A stretch of 64,000 nt of DNA, from positions 346,467-410,466 of the forward strand of contig CBDEUQ010000001.1 of NCBI GenBank assembly GCA_965243325.1. The letters are read 5' to 3'. A program made the translations under genes and the position numbers. The first letter of the stretch is position 1. Every line of letters begins with the position of its first letter. The stretch is from JANQOH01 sp965243325. GTDB taxonomy: Bacteria > Pseudomonadota > Alphaproteobacteria > UBA7887. Below are positions 1 through 9,387 of the stretch, one piece after another. The notes under the pieces were generated by a model, which was not told the DNA's origin, made no database searches, and saw only the letters and a list, made by a program, of their open reading frames with translations.

Positions 1-199
1 AACCGTCCGGCACCTTGCCTTCGAGGACGGCGCGGAAGGTGTCGGGATCGACCGGCCCCGTCAGGCCGAGTTCTTCCGCGCCCCTGCCAGCCCAGGCGCT
101 GGCCTCGCGGTGCTCAGGATCGTCCTTGGCAAAGTAGCCGTCGCGCTCGTAATAGGACGCGCCCTGCGAGGCCGAGGCCAGTGCGCCGATCGACAGCAC
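1..199 (-). CDS. traI: MobF conjugative relaxase TraI, N-terminal fragment (cut by window edge)
   Basis: Only the first 66 codons are present; the gene runs off the left edge. The reading begins VLSIGALASA and continues SYYERDGYF, then HREASAWAGRGAEELGL and LEGKVPDG. This is the N-terminal signature of MobF (TrwC/TraI) relaxases, with the catalytic tyrosine pair near the start and the HREASAWAG block. Such enzymes nick oriT, stay covalently bound to the 5' end and usually carry a C-terminal helicase. The GTG start at 199 lies 3 bases after the traD stop, so the two are surely co-transcribed. No ATG fits. It is a different subfamily from the relaxase at 57755-63214. Confidence 0.9.
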   Translation of the reverse strand, partial: MLSIGALASASQGASYYERDGYFAKDDPEHREASAWAGRGAEELGLTGPVDPDTFRAVLEGKVPDG

Positions 200-202
200 G
201 GG

Positions 203-2443
203 TCAGAACCACTCGGGCCGTGCGGCGCCCTTCTTCGACGCGGCGCCTTCGCCGGCGCCGGCACCGTCCCCCGGCTCCGATCCGGTCCCGGCCCCGCCCG
301 CCTTGTCGGCGGAGACGGCGGTTTCATCGGGCTTCGGTGTCGCTTCCGACGGCCGTTCAGCCGTTTCGGCAGCGGCTTCCCCGTTGACGCTGTCCTCGAC
401 GACCGCCGCCGGTTTGTCCGTCCTGTCGTTCTCGGCCGCATCCGCCCCGGCATCGCTGCATGACAGCGCGACATCCGCCTCGGTCGCTCCCGCCTCTTCC
501 GGCAGCGGAACCAGGTCGAGCTCGCCCTGCACATGACCGGAATCGACGGCGCTTTCGTCCGCAGGCGGCGCTGGATCCCGGCCGGCATCCGCCCTGTCGG
601 CCCGGTACGGAATCGCAAGCCCGTCATCGCCGACGGGTTCGACGCCCGGCGCCGCGATATCCGCATCGTCGGCGCGGTCGGGCGGCCCGGCCCCGTCTTC
701 CCGGCGCGGCACGAACCGCTCCGACGCCTTCGGCCGGGCGACGTATTTCAGGCGGACGGAGGCGACCGGGAAGGGGCCGGGAAACTTGAGATAGCCCGAG
801 AGGTTCTCCAGCCGCATGATCTCCGACGGCAGCGCGAGCGCGCGCAGCTCGCGGCGCGGCGTCAGGCTCACCCCGTCGCGGATCGTGTTGGCGCCGTAGG
901 AATAGCCCTCGGATATCTCCTCGACCTCGCTGCGGCCCAGGCTGTCGGCCGACCATTGCGCCGTGTCCCGGTCGGGCGCGGCCAGCACGACCCGCGTGCC
1001 GCAGAGCCCGGAGATCGTCTCGGCGCCGTTGCGGCCGTAGAGATCGCGCAAGGCCGAGGCGACCTGTACGCCGAGCACGAAGCAGCCGCCGAACTGGCGG
1101 GATTCCGCGAGGCCGGGCTGGAGGCTCGGCACCTGGTGCAGCGTCGGCAGCTCGTCGAGGATCACCCAGATGCGCCGCCCGTCGTCCTGGGCCAGCGACA
1201 GCATGGCGTTGACCGCGATCTCCAGCCAGGTCGAGATCAGCCCGCGCAGGCTGGCGTGCTGGTCGCCACGCGAGGTGAGGAACAGGAAGCCCTGCCGGTC
1301 CTCGTCCGAGACCCACTCGCGGATCGAGAAGGGCTGGCCCTCGTCGGGCAGGAACTCGAAGGCGGCGAGGTTGGCCGTCAGCATGGCGCGCACGCTGAGC
1401 GCCGTCTTCGGGTTCTCGGGATCGACGATGGACTGCGCGACCGTGCCCTCCATCGCCTGGGCGAGCGCCGTCAGGTCGGTCTTGAGCAGATGCTCGACCA
1501 GCACCCGGTTCCTCGTCTCCCCCTTCCGGCGGAGCACGCCGGCGCCGTTGGAGAAGAGCTGGCGGGCGGCAGTGACCCAGAAGGGATCGACCGTGTCCTT
1601 CTGCTGCGGGATCAGCGCCGCCGCCATCATGTCGAAGTCGCGCGGCCCCCTGGCCTCCAGGAAGGGCGACCAGCGGGGCGCCCTGGCGTCGAGCGGGTTC
1701 ATCAGCACGTCGCGGGCCGGATCGAAGAAGGTGGCGGTGTAGCTGCCCATCTTGTCGTAGATCACGCAGCGCTCGCCCCGCTCCCTGATCTGCGCCACAA
1801 GGTCGGAGATCAGCACGGTCTTGCCCGAGCCCGTGGTGCCCGAGACGATCGTGTGCTGGGTCTCCGTGCGCTCCGGGTACGGGATGCCAGCGATGCGGTA
1901 GGGCCGTATCGCCGCCGAACCGGGCGCGCGGTCGAGCAGGCGGAGATGCAGCGGGCGCACCCGGCGGCGCAGTTCGGCGGCGGTGACCATCTCCGCGCCC
2001 CTGATGCGGCGCTGCCGGCCGAGCTGCATGCCGCGATACCAGAAGACGGCGAGGAAGAGCACGATCAGCCCGCCGCCGGCCTTGAGGCCGAGCCAGGCGC
2101 TCTCCAGCAGCTCGTCCAGGATCCTCCCGCGCGCCTCCAGCGCGGGAACCGAGACGGCGATGTCGCTTATGGCGAGCGAGCGTACCGTGCCGTCGGCGAA
2201 GCGGATCTCCTGGCCCGAGTCGGACTCGTAGCCGAGCGCGAGCTTGGTCTCGGCGAGCGTCACCATGCCGGCGGCATACCACTCCGCGCCCGAGGTCGAG
2301 CGCCACAGGTTCCAGGCCGGGACGGCGACGGTGGTGAAGGCGGCGAACAGCATGGCGGCCTGGAACAGCTGGCCCCACATGCGGATGCCGTGGAAGACGG
2401 TCTGGCCGCCCCGGAGCGTCGAACCGCCGATGCCGCGGATCAT
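203..2443 (-). CDS. traD: TraD type IV coupling protein
   Basis: A 746-residue coupling ATPase that links the relaxosome to the F-type secretion channel and pumps DNA. It has two N-terminal membrane segments, Walker A GTTGSGKT near residue 200, Walker B VILDELPTLH near residue 426, and an acidic, low-complexity tail from about residue 530. The frame is open upstream of 2443, but MIRGIGGSTLRGG begins the family-like region and the upstream residues are Arg/Pro-rich shadow sequence, so the ATG at 2443 was chosen. It lies between the opposite-strand gene at 2590 and the relaxase at 199. Confidence 0.93.
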   Translation of the reverse strand: MIRGIGGSTLRGGQTVFHGIRMWGQLFQAAMLFAAFTTVAVPAWNLWRSTSGAEWYAAGMVTLAETKLALGYESDSGQEIRFADGTVRSLAISDIAVSVPALEARGRILDELLESAWLGLKAGGGLIVLFLAVFWYRGMQLGRQRRIRGAEMVTAAELRRRVRPLHLRLLDRAPGSAAIRPYRIAGIPYPERTETQHTIVSGTTGSGKTVLISDLVAQIRERGERCVIYDKMGSYTATFFDPARDVLMNPLDARAPRWSPFLEARGPRDFDMMAAALIPQQKDTVDPFWVTAARQLFSNGAGVLRRKGETRNRVLVEHLLKTDLTALAQAMEGTVAQSIVDPENPKTALSVRAMLTANLAAFEFLPDEGQPFSIREWVSDEDRQGFLFLTSRGDQHASLRGLISTWLEIAVNAMLSLAQDDGRRIWVILDELPTLHQVPSLQPGLAESRQFGGCFVLGVQVASALRDLYGRNGAETISGLCGTRVVLAAPDRDTAQWSADSLGRSEVEEISEGYSYGANTIRDGVSLTPRRELRALALPSEIMRLENLSGYLKFPGPFPVASVRLKYVARPKASERFVPRREDGAGPPDRADDADIAAPGVEPVGDDGLAIPYRADRADAGRDPAPPADESAVDSGHVQGELDLVPLPEEAGATEADVALSCSDAGADAAENDRTDKPAAVVEDSVNGEAAAETAERPSEATPKPDETAVSADKAGGAGTGSEPGDGAGAGEGAASKKGAARPEWF

Positions 2444-2557
2444 TGTCGCGCCCTGGGCCGCATCGCGGGCCGCGCCGCGGGGAGGAGGAGGTTGGCGGGG
2501 GGCGGGGCGAAGACGGCGGGGCCGGAGGATTCCCTTCTCCCGCCCGGACGGTATGAT

Positions 2558-2577
2558 CCCCGGATCGGTGTCCGGGG
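2558..2577. repeat. GC palindrome, intergenic copy
   Basis: CCCCGGATCGGTGTCCGGGG: perfect 7-bp arms around a 6-bp spacer. It sits between the divergent starts of traD (2443) and the membrane-protein gene (2590). It belongs to the same dispersed family as the copies inside trbC, traW, the autotransporter gene and the right-hand relaxase gene. Confidence 0.8.
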
Positions 2578-2589
2578 CAGGCGGAGGCC

Positions 2590-2937
2590 ATGGCCATGAC
2601 GAGAACATCGACGGACCGGCGGCGGCATTCCTGGCGCGAGCGCCTCTTCGTGCTTGGCGGCTTCGCCGTCGCGGCGCTCTGGACCGCCGCATCGCTGGCG
2701 GCCGGCGCCGGCACGGAGGCCATCGGCCCTTTCTGGATGGCGGCGATCCTCTGGACCGTGCCCAGCTCCCTCGCGCTGGCGCTGCGAAGCGGTATCGTTC
2801 ACCGCGACTGGTCCGCCTTCCGCGACTACGAACTGCCGGACGGCAGCCGCGACACTTTCGACTTCGGAACCCGGACCGGCTCCTACGCGCATCTCCGCAT
2901 CGCCGAGGAGCACGAGCGTCTCATGCGAGGCAACTGA
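2590..2937 (+). CDS. Small two-helix membrane protein inside the tra operon, opposite strand
   Basis: A 115-residue protein with two predicted membrane helices (about 19-40 and 47-67) and a soluble, charged C-terminus (FRDYELPDGS, TGSYAHLRIAEEHE). The amino-acid makeup is that of a real protein, unlike the Arg/Pro-rich shadows around it. It is the only gene of this operon on the plus strand, divergent from traD and convergent with traG, with 14 bases between the stops. The family is not recognised. Entry exclusion or a membrane accessory of the coupling protein are guesses from position only. Confidence 0.7.
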   Translation: MAMTRTSTDRRRHSWRERLFVLGGFAVAALWTAASLAAGAGTEAIGPFWMAAILWTVPSSLALALRSGIVHRDWSAFRDYELPDGSRDTFDFGTRTGSYAHLRIAEEHERLMRGN

Positions 2938-2951
2938 GCGCATGGGCGGCA

Positions 2952-5858
2952 TCACGGCGACTGGTTTCCCCAGTCCGGCGTCGGGATCGTCCCGCGTCCT
3001 TCCCCGGCTCCGTCCGGCGCCTCGTTCTTCGCACTGCCGAAGAGTTGCCCGGCGAGCCAGCCGCCGATGAGGGGCAGGTTCTCCGTCGCGTGGTGCTCGA
3101 AGGGCTTGTCGGTCTCGACCGCCACCCCGACACGGCCCTCGCGGGCGTCGTCCCGGGCAACCTCCGTGCGCGCCTCGCGCGCGCTGCCGCGCACGATCAT
3201 GTCGGTCTCCGCGTGGGCGCTCTCCCGGATCGCATCCCGCGGCACGTCGCCCGGCTCCGGCGTTCCCGCCGCGCCCGCGCGGTCCCGCACCGCCTGCCCC
3301 CAGCCGCCATACGCGGCCGCGGTCTCGCCGGCATAGGACTCCCGCAGCCTGCCCGCCGCGTCCTCGTATTCCGCCGCGCCGCCGACCGAGGCCGGATCGG
3401 GGCCGGCGGGGGCGGGGAATTTTTCCGCAACGAACGCCGCGGCATGCTCGCGCAGGGTCTCCGCGTCCTCCGCCGTCTGCACCGAGATCAGGGCGGCGGC
3501 CCCGGCCGCGCCGATCGGCCTGCCGTCCGTGCCCGTGCGCTCCGTCAGCCACCCGAAGAAGGGCTGGGCGAGGTTGCGGTCGATCGCCTGCGCGTCCGTG
3601 CGCACCTGCGCCTCCTGCTCCGACCACGTCTCGGACTCGTTGCGGGCCAATGACGCGCGCTCCTGGTACGTCCGCATCCGGGTCAGGTTGGCATTGAGGC
3701 TCTCCTCCAGCGCGGCCGCCTCGCTCTCGCCGGTCGCCGCCGAGTAGCGCTGCGAGGCCTCCGAGACCTTGGACCACAGCTCCGTCACCCCGTGCTGGCG
3801 GTCATACTCCTTCATCCGGTTCCAGACATCGGACTCGATGGTCTCGCCGCGCCAGGTCGCGCTGCCGCTCGCGCCGAGCCTGACGATCTTCTCGAACCCG
3901 CCGCCGATCTTCGCCTCGCCGGTCAGCACCGCCGCCTGGTTCTTCGTGATGCCGCCGATCTCCGCCAGCTTCTCCATGTGCGTCTCGAGCGCCTGAACCT
4001 GGGCGCTCTCGCTCTCCGTCACTCCCCTGGCGTGGGCCTCGCCGACGCTGACGTCGTGGCTGTAGCGCTCCACCAGCCCGGTCGCGTCGGTGACGGCCGC
4101 GTTGCGCGCCAGACTCACCTGCGCGTCCCAGCTGCGGGCGAGGCCGCGGGCCTCCGCCGCGCGGGTCCCGTAGCTGGTGGCGAGATGTTCCGAGAGCCGG
4201 ACCCCGCCGGCCGGGATGACGCTGGTCGCCGGTGACGCATCCACGACCGCCGTGCCGTCACCGGTGACCGTTATCCCGGCGCCCGCCGGGGCGTAGCCGG
4301 TATAGCGGTCGGTGTCGACATGGGCGGAGGTGCGGATCTGCCGCCCCTCCAGGGTCGCGAAGCGGTGCGTGTCGTAGCCGGTGTTGGCGAGCGAGAGATT
4401 GCCGGTCGTGCCTTCATGGGCCGCCGAGCTGGCCGCATCCTGGCCGACCGCCAGCACCGAGGTCGCGAGCACCGTCGCCTTGGACAATCCATAGGCCAGC
4501 GCGGCGGCGAGGAACGGCACCGACATGGAGAGATAGCCGGACATCACCGCGACATCGGCGGCGACGGCCCTGATCCCGGCCTGCGCCACCAGCGAGATGC
4601 CGATATCGCCGTTCGGCATCATGGCGGCGGCCTGCATCCTTTCCGCGGCTTCCCCCATGCTGATCCGGTGCAGCACCGCGTAGAGCGGCCCCCAGCTCTG
4701 GAGCCAGACCAGCCCGGTGACGTAGGACCGGAAGATCGCCGCGCCCGCCGGCGTCAACATCAGCAGCACAGCCATCGGGAAGGCGCCGACATAGAGGCAC
4801 TCGAAGACGATCCTCAAGAGCGGCACCCAGGTCTCCGCCTGCCGGCCGATGGCCCGATAGGCCGAGACGGTCTGGGCCTCCGCCCTTGCCTCGGTATAGG
4901 CACGCAGGGCAGCGGCATTGCCGGCTTCGGCGGCCCATTGCTCGCCGGCGTCGTGGACCGCGTTCAGCACCATCTGCTGGCGCATGATCTCGCCCGCCGA
5001 GCGCGAGGCGCCGATCAGGAAGTCGTGCGCGGCCGGCAATGAGGCCAGCAGTTCCGCTCTTGCCAGCGCCTCCGTCCGCGCGTCCGGGAAGATGCGCCTG
5101 CCGAACACGGTGCCGGCACGCTGGATCTCGGCGTTCCATTGCCCATTGAGCCGCCCCGCCGCGTCGCGGCAGGTGACGATGGTCCTGTCGACCGTCGTCG
5201 CGCCGGTGCCCGAGGGCGCCTGCCGCGTCGCGAACTCGACCATGCGCGCGGGCGAGGCTCCGGCCGACGGCGTGCCGGTGGCGGTGACGAGTCGCCAGAT
5301 ATCCGTCGATTCCCGCAGGTCGTCCGCCGAGACATGGCCCAGCAGCAGGGCCGGGAAGACGCACTGGCGAGCATAGTTGCGGATGTTGCGCGCGAACACC
5401 GCGTCGGTCACTTCGAGCCGCGTCGCCTTGCCGGCCAGCCTGGCGCCGAAGATCAGCCCGTGGCGGCGGTAGGCGAGATCGTTCGGCAGCGCGAAGGCCT
5501 GTTCGGTCAGGCGCGTCAGGCCGTCGCCGACCTGGCTGGTGATCGATGCGAAGAGCGCGAGGCCGATGGGGACGTTGGCGACCACCGCCGGGGCCAGCGC
5601 CGGATCGAGCCGGTCCACCACCCGCACCGTCGCCTTGGGCACGATCATCGCGCCCCAGACGGCGACGAACAGCAGCATCCACTTGGCGTTGTCCTTCCAC
5701 GACCCGCCGAAGGCGGTGCGGAACAGCACCCAGGCGAGACCGCCGATGCCGGCGAGCTGCGCGAGGTCGATGAAGGCCCCGCCGCCGGTGATGGCGGCCA
5801 CCGCGTTCAGCAGGTCGACCAAGTAGGTCCCGCCGCCGAGGGTGAAGAGCTCGTACAT
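2952..5858 (-). CDS. traG: TraG mating-pair assembly/stabilization protein
   Basis: 968 residues against 938 for F TraG. The hydrophobic N-terminal half (clusters near residues 15-85 and 345-480) is the TraG_N domain needed for pilus assembly. The long polar C-terminal half is thought in F to act in mating-pair stabilization and entry exclusion. Here it is rich in Glu, Ala and Arg and partly coiled-coil-like. The start MYELFTLGGGTYLVDLL is typical of the family. The 82 bases between traG and traH hold no gene. Confidence 0.92.
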   Translation of the reverse strand: MYELFTLGGGTYLVDLLNAVAAITGGGAFIDLAQLAGIGGLAWVLFRTAFGGSWKDNAKWMLLFVAVWGAMIVPKATVRVVDRLDPALAPAVVANVPIGLALFASITSQVGDGLTRLTEQAFALPNDLAYRRHGLIFGARLAGKATRLEVTDAVFARNIRNYARQCVFPALLLGHVSADDLRESTDIWRLVTATGTPSAGASPARMVEFATRQAPSGTGATTVDRTIVTCRDAAGRLNGQWNAEIQRAGTVFGRRIFPDARTEALARAELLASLPAAHDFLIGASRSAGEIMRQQMVLNAVHDAGEQWAAEAGNAAALRAYTEARAEAQTVSAYRAIGRQAETWVPLLRIVFECLYVGAFPMAVLLMLTPAGAAIFRSYVTGLVWLQSWGPLYAVLHRISMGEAAERMQAAAMMPNGDIGISLVAQAGIRAVAADVAVMSGYLSMSVPFLAAALAYGLSKATVLATSVLAVGQDAASSAAHEGTTGNLSLANTGYDTHRFATLEGRQIRTSAHVDTDRYTGYAPAGAGITVTGDGTAVVDASPATSVIPAGGVRLSEHLATSYGTRAAEARGLARSWDAQVSLARNAAVTDATGLVERYSHDVSVGEAHARGVTESESAQVQALETHMEKLAEIGGITKNQAAVLTGEAKIGGGFEKIVRLGASGSATWRGETIESDVWNRMKEYDRQHGVTELWSKVSEASQRYSAATGESEAAALEESLNANLTRMRTYQERASLARNESETWSEQEAQVRTDAQAIDRNLAQPFFGWLTERTGTDGRPIGAAGAAALISVQTAEDAETLREHAAAFVAEKFPAPAGPDPASVGGAAEYEDAAGRLRESYAGETAAAYGGWGQAVRDRAGAAGTPEPGDVPRDAIRESAHAETDMIVRGSAREARTEVARDDAREGRVGVAVETDKPFEHHATENLPLIGGWLAGQLFGSAKNEAPDGAGEGRGTIPTPDWGNQSP

Positions 5859-5940
5859 TATATATAGGGGCCTGCCGCGACCCGGGCGCCGTTCCGGACC
5901 GTGCCGCCGTCAGGTTGGCCGGTGGGGCGCATCGAACCCG

Positions 5941-7413
5941 TCATCGGGATCCGCCTCCGGCGCCGCCCCGGGCGAAGGCGAGCGCGGCGCGGAGATCGGC
6001 GGAGAGGGCGCCCGCGAGCTCGGTCTCGATCAGGCGCAGCTTCTCGACCACGGCGAGCGCGGTGTTGAAGCGCGCCAGCCCCTCGTTGCGGTGGCGTGCC
6101 AGGGCGATGCGGTTGGACCTCAATCCCTCGCGCCAGCGCTGCAATTGTTCGCCGTCGGCGATGTCGAGGGTGCCGGCGCGCTCCTCCACCGTGCGGTGGA
6201 GGTCCGAGAGCCAGACCTGCATCACGTCGAGCGCCACCGCCTCGGCGAGCACGTCCATCTCCTGGTCGACCACCGCTCCCCTGTATGCGGCGGCCGCATT
6301 GGCGACCCGGTAGACCGGGAGCGTGGTGAGGTTGACCAGCCCGAGCGCGGCGGCGGGCGGGGCGGTGTCGTTCCTCACCGCATCGACGAGATCGCGCAGC
6401 AGCGCCGCCACCCGCGCCCGGAAGCCCCGGTCGGCAGGGACCGAGACGCTACCGAGCGTCGGGTTGAGGCAGAGGGTACTGGTGTCGCAAGCGTAGACCG
6501 GGAGTGCGCCGCCGCCCTCCATCAGCACCTCGGTAACGCGGCGGTCGAGCGCCAGCGGCTCCAGGATGCGCACTCGGGGTCCCGAGGTGTCGCCGTCCGA
6601 GGTCGGCGCGGTGACGATCAGCGTGCCGGTCACCGCCATGGCGAACTCGGCGAGCTGGGTGTCGCCCGAGAGGAAGGAGGATGCCCTTATCGCCTTCCAG
6701 GCATAGTTGACGTTGACCGGCACCTGGTCCGCCATCGCCCCGGAGGCCGAGGCGAGGGTCGAGTTCCGCTGGCCGTCGGCGCCGCAGCCGTGCTTCGCGG
6801 CGGCATAGTCGGAGAAGATGCCCTGCGAGGTCCCGATCGCCGCGCAGATGGCGGAGCTTGCCCGGTCGTTCTTGGACCAGAGCGCGCCCACCAGCGCCTG
6901 GGCGGTCTCGCAGGAGTTGAGGTTCTGCGCGTTCACCCATTGCGCCAGCGCCCGGAGCTTGGCCATGGTCTCGGCGATCACCGGGCTGATGGTCTCCAAT
7001 GCCAGCTCGAAGGCGAAGCCGGCGGCGTTCTGGGCCACCGCGCGCCCGAAGGCGATCAGCTGGTCGCTGTTGATGAACGAGAAGGCGCCTGCGAAGGCGT
7101 CGATGCCGCCGCAACCGGCGCGGAACGAAGGCAGGCTGACGGTGGCGACCTGCTCGGAGCGCACCGGCGCGCGAAGGTAGAGGTTGCCGAGCGTCCAGTG
7201 GCCCGAGGCCTGGCCGTCGAAGGCGGTCGGCCCCGTCAGGTTCACCGCCGCGCCCTGCCAGAAGCGGTTCATCTCCGAGAGCACGTCGGCCTTCGCCGGG
7301 GCCGTGGCGAACATGATCGCCGCGATCATGGATGACGCCAGCAACCGGCGTGCGACAGGGCGCAGCCGGAGTTGGATGCCGTCCATGTGCGGGCGCGCGT
7401 TCTCAATAGTCAT
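5941..7413 (-). CDS. traH: TraH pilus assembly protein
   Basis: 490 residues (F TraH 458). A signal peptide ends near APAKA, residues 38-42, followed by the family-typical mature start DVLSEMNRFWQG. Known TraH proteins act in the periplasm and outer membrane with TraF, TraW, TraU and TrbB/I in pilus extension and retraction. Cysteine pairs (RAGCGG, NSCETAQ) fit a disulfide-bonded protein. The start at 7413 has GGAG seven bases upstream and overlaps the traF end by 11 bases. Confidence 0.92.
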   Translation of the reverse strand: MTIENARPHMDGIQLRLRPVARRLLASSMIAAIMFATAPAKADVLSEMNRFWQGAAVNLTGPTAFDGQASGHWTLGNLYLRAPVRSEQVATVSLPSFRAGCGGIDAFAGAFSFINSDQLIAFGRAVAQNAAGFAFELALETISPVIAETMAKLRALAQWVNAQNLNSCETAQALVGALWSKNDRASSAICAAIGTSQGIFSDYAAAKHGCGADGQRNSTLASASGAMADQVPVNVNYAWKAIRASSFLSGDTQLAEFAMAVTGTLIVTAPTSDGDTSGPRVRILEPLALDRRVTEVLMEGGGALPVYACDTSTLCLNPTLGSVSVPADRGFRARVAALLRDLVDAVRNDTAPPAAALGLVNLTTLPVYRVANAAAAYRGAVVDQEMDVLAEAVALDVMQVWLSDLHRTVEERAGTLDIADGEQLQRWREGLRSNRIALARHRNEGLARFNTALAVVEKLRLIETELAGALSADLRAALAFARGGAGGGSR

Positions 7414-8266
7414 GTCCGGGCTCCAGGGCGGTGAGGGCGAAGAGGCGTTCGGCCATCTCGTCCTCGGCCATCACGCCGAAGCCGACCGGCAGGACCCGTT
7501 TCGTCGCGGTGTCGAACAGCACCAGCGCGGGCACCGGCGCATTGCCGAGGCCGAGCCGGGCGGCACGCCCGTTGTCGGCGACCGCCTCGGGCCAGCCCTC
7601 CAAGGCTTCGCCGGTGAGCGAGACCGCGAGCACGTCGAGGCCGTGGCGCATGGCGAAGGCGCGGAGAAGCGGGCCGAACACCTTGCAGCCCGCGCAGCCG
7701 GCATGGCCGAGATAGATCAACCCGTAGCGCTCCCCGAGACGGGCGAGCGCGGCATCGCGGGCCTGCCGGCGCCCGTCGGACCAGAGCTGCTTGGCGAGCG
7801 CGCCGACCGGGCGCTTCAGCGTGTAGTCGAGCTCCGGCGTCGCCCAGGCCGTGCGCCGGAAGGCGTCGGAGAACGCGGCGGCCCGTTGCAGCGTCTCCTG
7901 CTGGAGCCGCAGATAGGCGGTCACATTCTCGGCCGTGGGGTTCATGATCGCCTCGGCGCGCGCCTCCTCCAGCGCCTTGCGAAGGGCCATGATGCGCTCC
8001 CCGGCCGACGGCGTGTCTGCCCCGGTAGGCGGGGCCGGAGGCGGCAATGCCGGTGGAGGATCCGGTTGTCGCTCTTCCTCCCAGTCGCAGTAGAAGTGCC
8101 AGCCGAGCGAGGCGCCCGATCCACGATCCTCGCACCAGGACCGCCATTCCCCGGCACGCGTGTCCCCGCCCGCCGCCGGGGCGCCGAGCGCCGCCCAGAC
8201 GCCGAGCGCCGCAAGGAGGCGTTTCAGGGTGCGCAGCAAGGCGGTGTTCGCAGCGCGCACCATCAT
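7403..8266 (-). CDS. traF: TraF thioredoxin-like pilus assembly protein
   Basis: 287 residues with a signal peptide (LAALGVWAALGAPAAGG), a helical middle, and a thioredoxin-like C-terminal half with a CAGC motif near residues 192-195. F TraF (247 residues) lacks the active CxxC, while many homologues in other F-type systems keep it, as here. The role is periplasmic pilus assembly, probably with disulfide handling for TraH, TraU and TraN. The ATG at 8266 forms an ATGA overlap with the traN stop, which fixes the start. Confidence 0.9.
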   Translation of the reverse strand: MMVRAANTALLRTLKRLLAALGVWAALGAPAAGGDTRAGEWRSWCEDRGSGASLGWHFYCDWEEERQPDPPPALPPPAPPTGADTPSAGERIMALRKALEEARAEAIMNPTAENVTAYLRLQQETLQRAAAFSDAFRRTAWATPELDYTLKRPVGALAKQLWSDGRRQARDAALARLGERYGLIYLGHAGCAGCKVFGPLLRAFAMRHGLDVLAVSLTGEALEGWPEAVADNGRAARLGLGNAPVPALVLFDTATKRVLPVGFGVMAEDEMAERLFALTALEPGHDY

Positions 8267-9387
8267 GGGCTCCGCGAGTAGAAGTCGCGCACCCGCTCGC
8301 GCATCACCGACTGTGTTGGACCCGCCTCGGGCAGGCTGACGGCCGGCTCCCGCGAGCCGTCCATCAGATCCTGGGTGAACTCGGAGAGATCGAGGCGCGC
8401 AAAATCGATGCGCTCGACCTCGGCCACGGTGAAGCCCCGGCAGCTGCCCCAGCCCAGCCCAAGCTGCGGCCGCGCCTGCTGGTGCAGGATGCGTCCGAGC
8501 TTGGAGCCGAACACGCACCACGCGCGAGACCGGCGGATGCAGGCGCCGAAGAAAGTGCGTTTCGAGCAGTATCGGCCGAGATAGTGGGTGTTGCCGGCGT
8601 TGCGCTCTTGCGCCAGCTCGCGCTCCGAAGCCGAGCAGTTGGTGAGACCGATGAGCACGCCCGAGTTCCTGCAGCAGTTGGCGAGCCCGAACAGCTTGAT
8701 GTGGCAGGCGCGGCGCTGGCCGGTGAAGAAGCGGAGGTTCTCGCGGTCGAACTCCTCGCCGCCGAGCTCCAGCGCCATGTTGAGCCGGGTCGTCGCCTCG
8801 ACGAAGCCGGTATTGGCTTCAGGCGCCACCGTCTCGCAGCCGGCGCCGACGCACCACGTGACCTGCCCGCAGCTCCCGCCTCGGTTCGCATCGGGAAGGT
8901 CCGCCCCGCAGTCGGCCACGCTGCCCGAGGCGAGATTGTCGGCGCCATGGGCGGCGTTCTGCGGATCGGCCGTCACTGCCCTGCCGCGCACGACGCCGGG
9001 ATCGCCCGCCGTCACCGGCACGTCCGGGCGGACGGTCACGCCTTCGATCACGCTGCGTCCCGCCGCTCCGCCGGGATCGTCCGGGTCGGCGAGCCGCGCC
9101 CGGCCTTCGGTCTCCAGGGCATTCGCACCGATGTTGCGCTCGGGCAGGTTCGTGCCGGCATAGCCCGGCACGGTCGCGGCGTTCGAAGCGTCCCTTGCGA
9201 TCGCGCTGGCGGCGGCCGTGCCCGCATTGCCGATGCTGCGGGCTTCCGACCTCGGATCGCCCGCGTGGACAGCGCCGCCGAAGACGATCCAGAGCAAGAA
9301 GGCGAACACGACTGCCAGGAGCGCCCAGCCGATCACGCCCGTCATCCCTGGAGACCGCCCTTTCCGGAAAGCCGGTTTCCGCGTCAT
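8263..9387 (-). CDS. traN: TraN mating-pair stabilization protein (short form)
   Basis: 374 residues, shorter than F TraN (602). There is one N-terminal hydrophobic segment (about 17-42), a low-complexity stretch to about 150, then a cysteine-rich domain (DCGADL, GSCGQVTWCVGAGC, CHIKLFGLANCCRN, YCSKRTFFGACIRR) conserved in TraN C-terminal regions. In F, TraN is an outer-membrane protein that contacts the recipient; the shortened central part may mean different recipient recognition. The ATGA overlap with trbC sets the start. Confidence 0.88.
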   Translation of the reverse strand: MTRKPAFRKGRSPGMTGVIGWALLAVVFAFLLWIVFGGAVHAGDPRSEARSIGNAGTAAASAIARDASNAATVPGYAGTNLPERNIGANALETEGRARLADPDDPGGAAGRSVIEGVTVRPDVPVTAGDPGVVRGRAVTADPQNAAHGADNLASGSVADCGADLPDANRGGSCGQVTWCVGAGCETVAPEANTGFVEATTRLNMALELGGEEFDRENLRFFTGQRRACHIKLFGLANCCRNSGVLIGLTNCSASERELAQERNAGNTHYLGRYCSKRTFFGACIRRSRAWCVFGSKLGRILHQQARPQLGLGWGSCRGFTVAEVERIDFARLDLSEFTQDLMDGSREPAVSLPEAGPTQSVMRERVRDFYSRSP

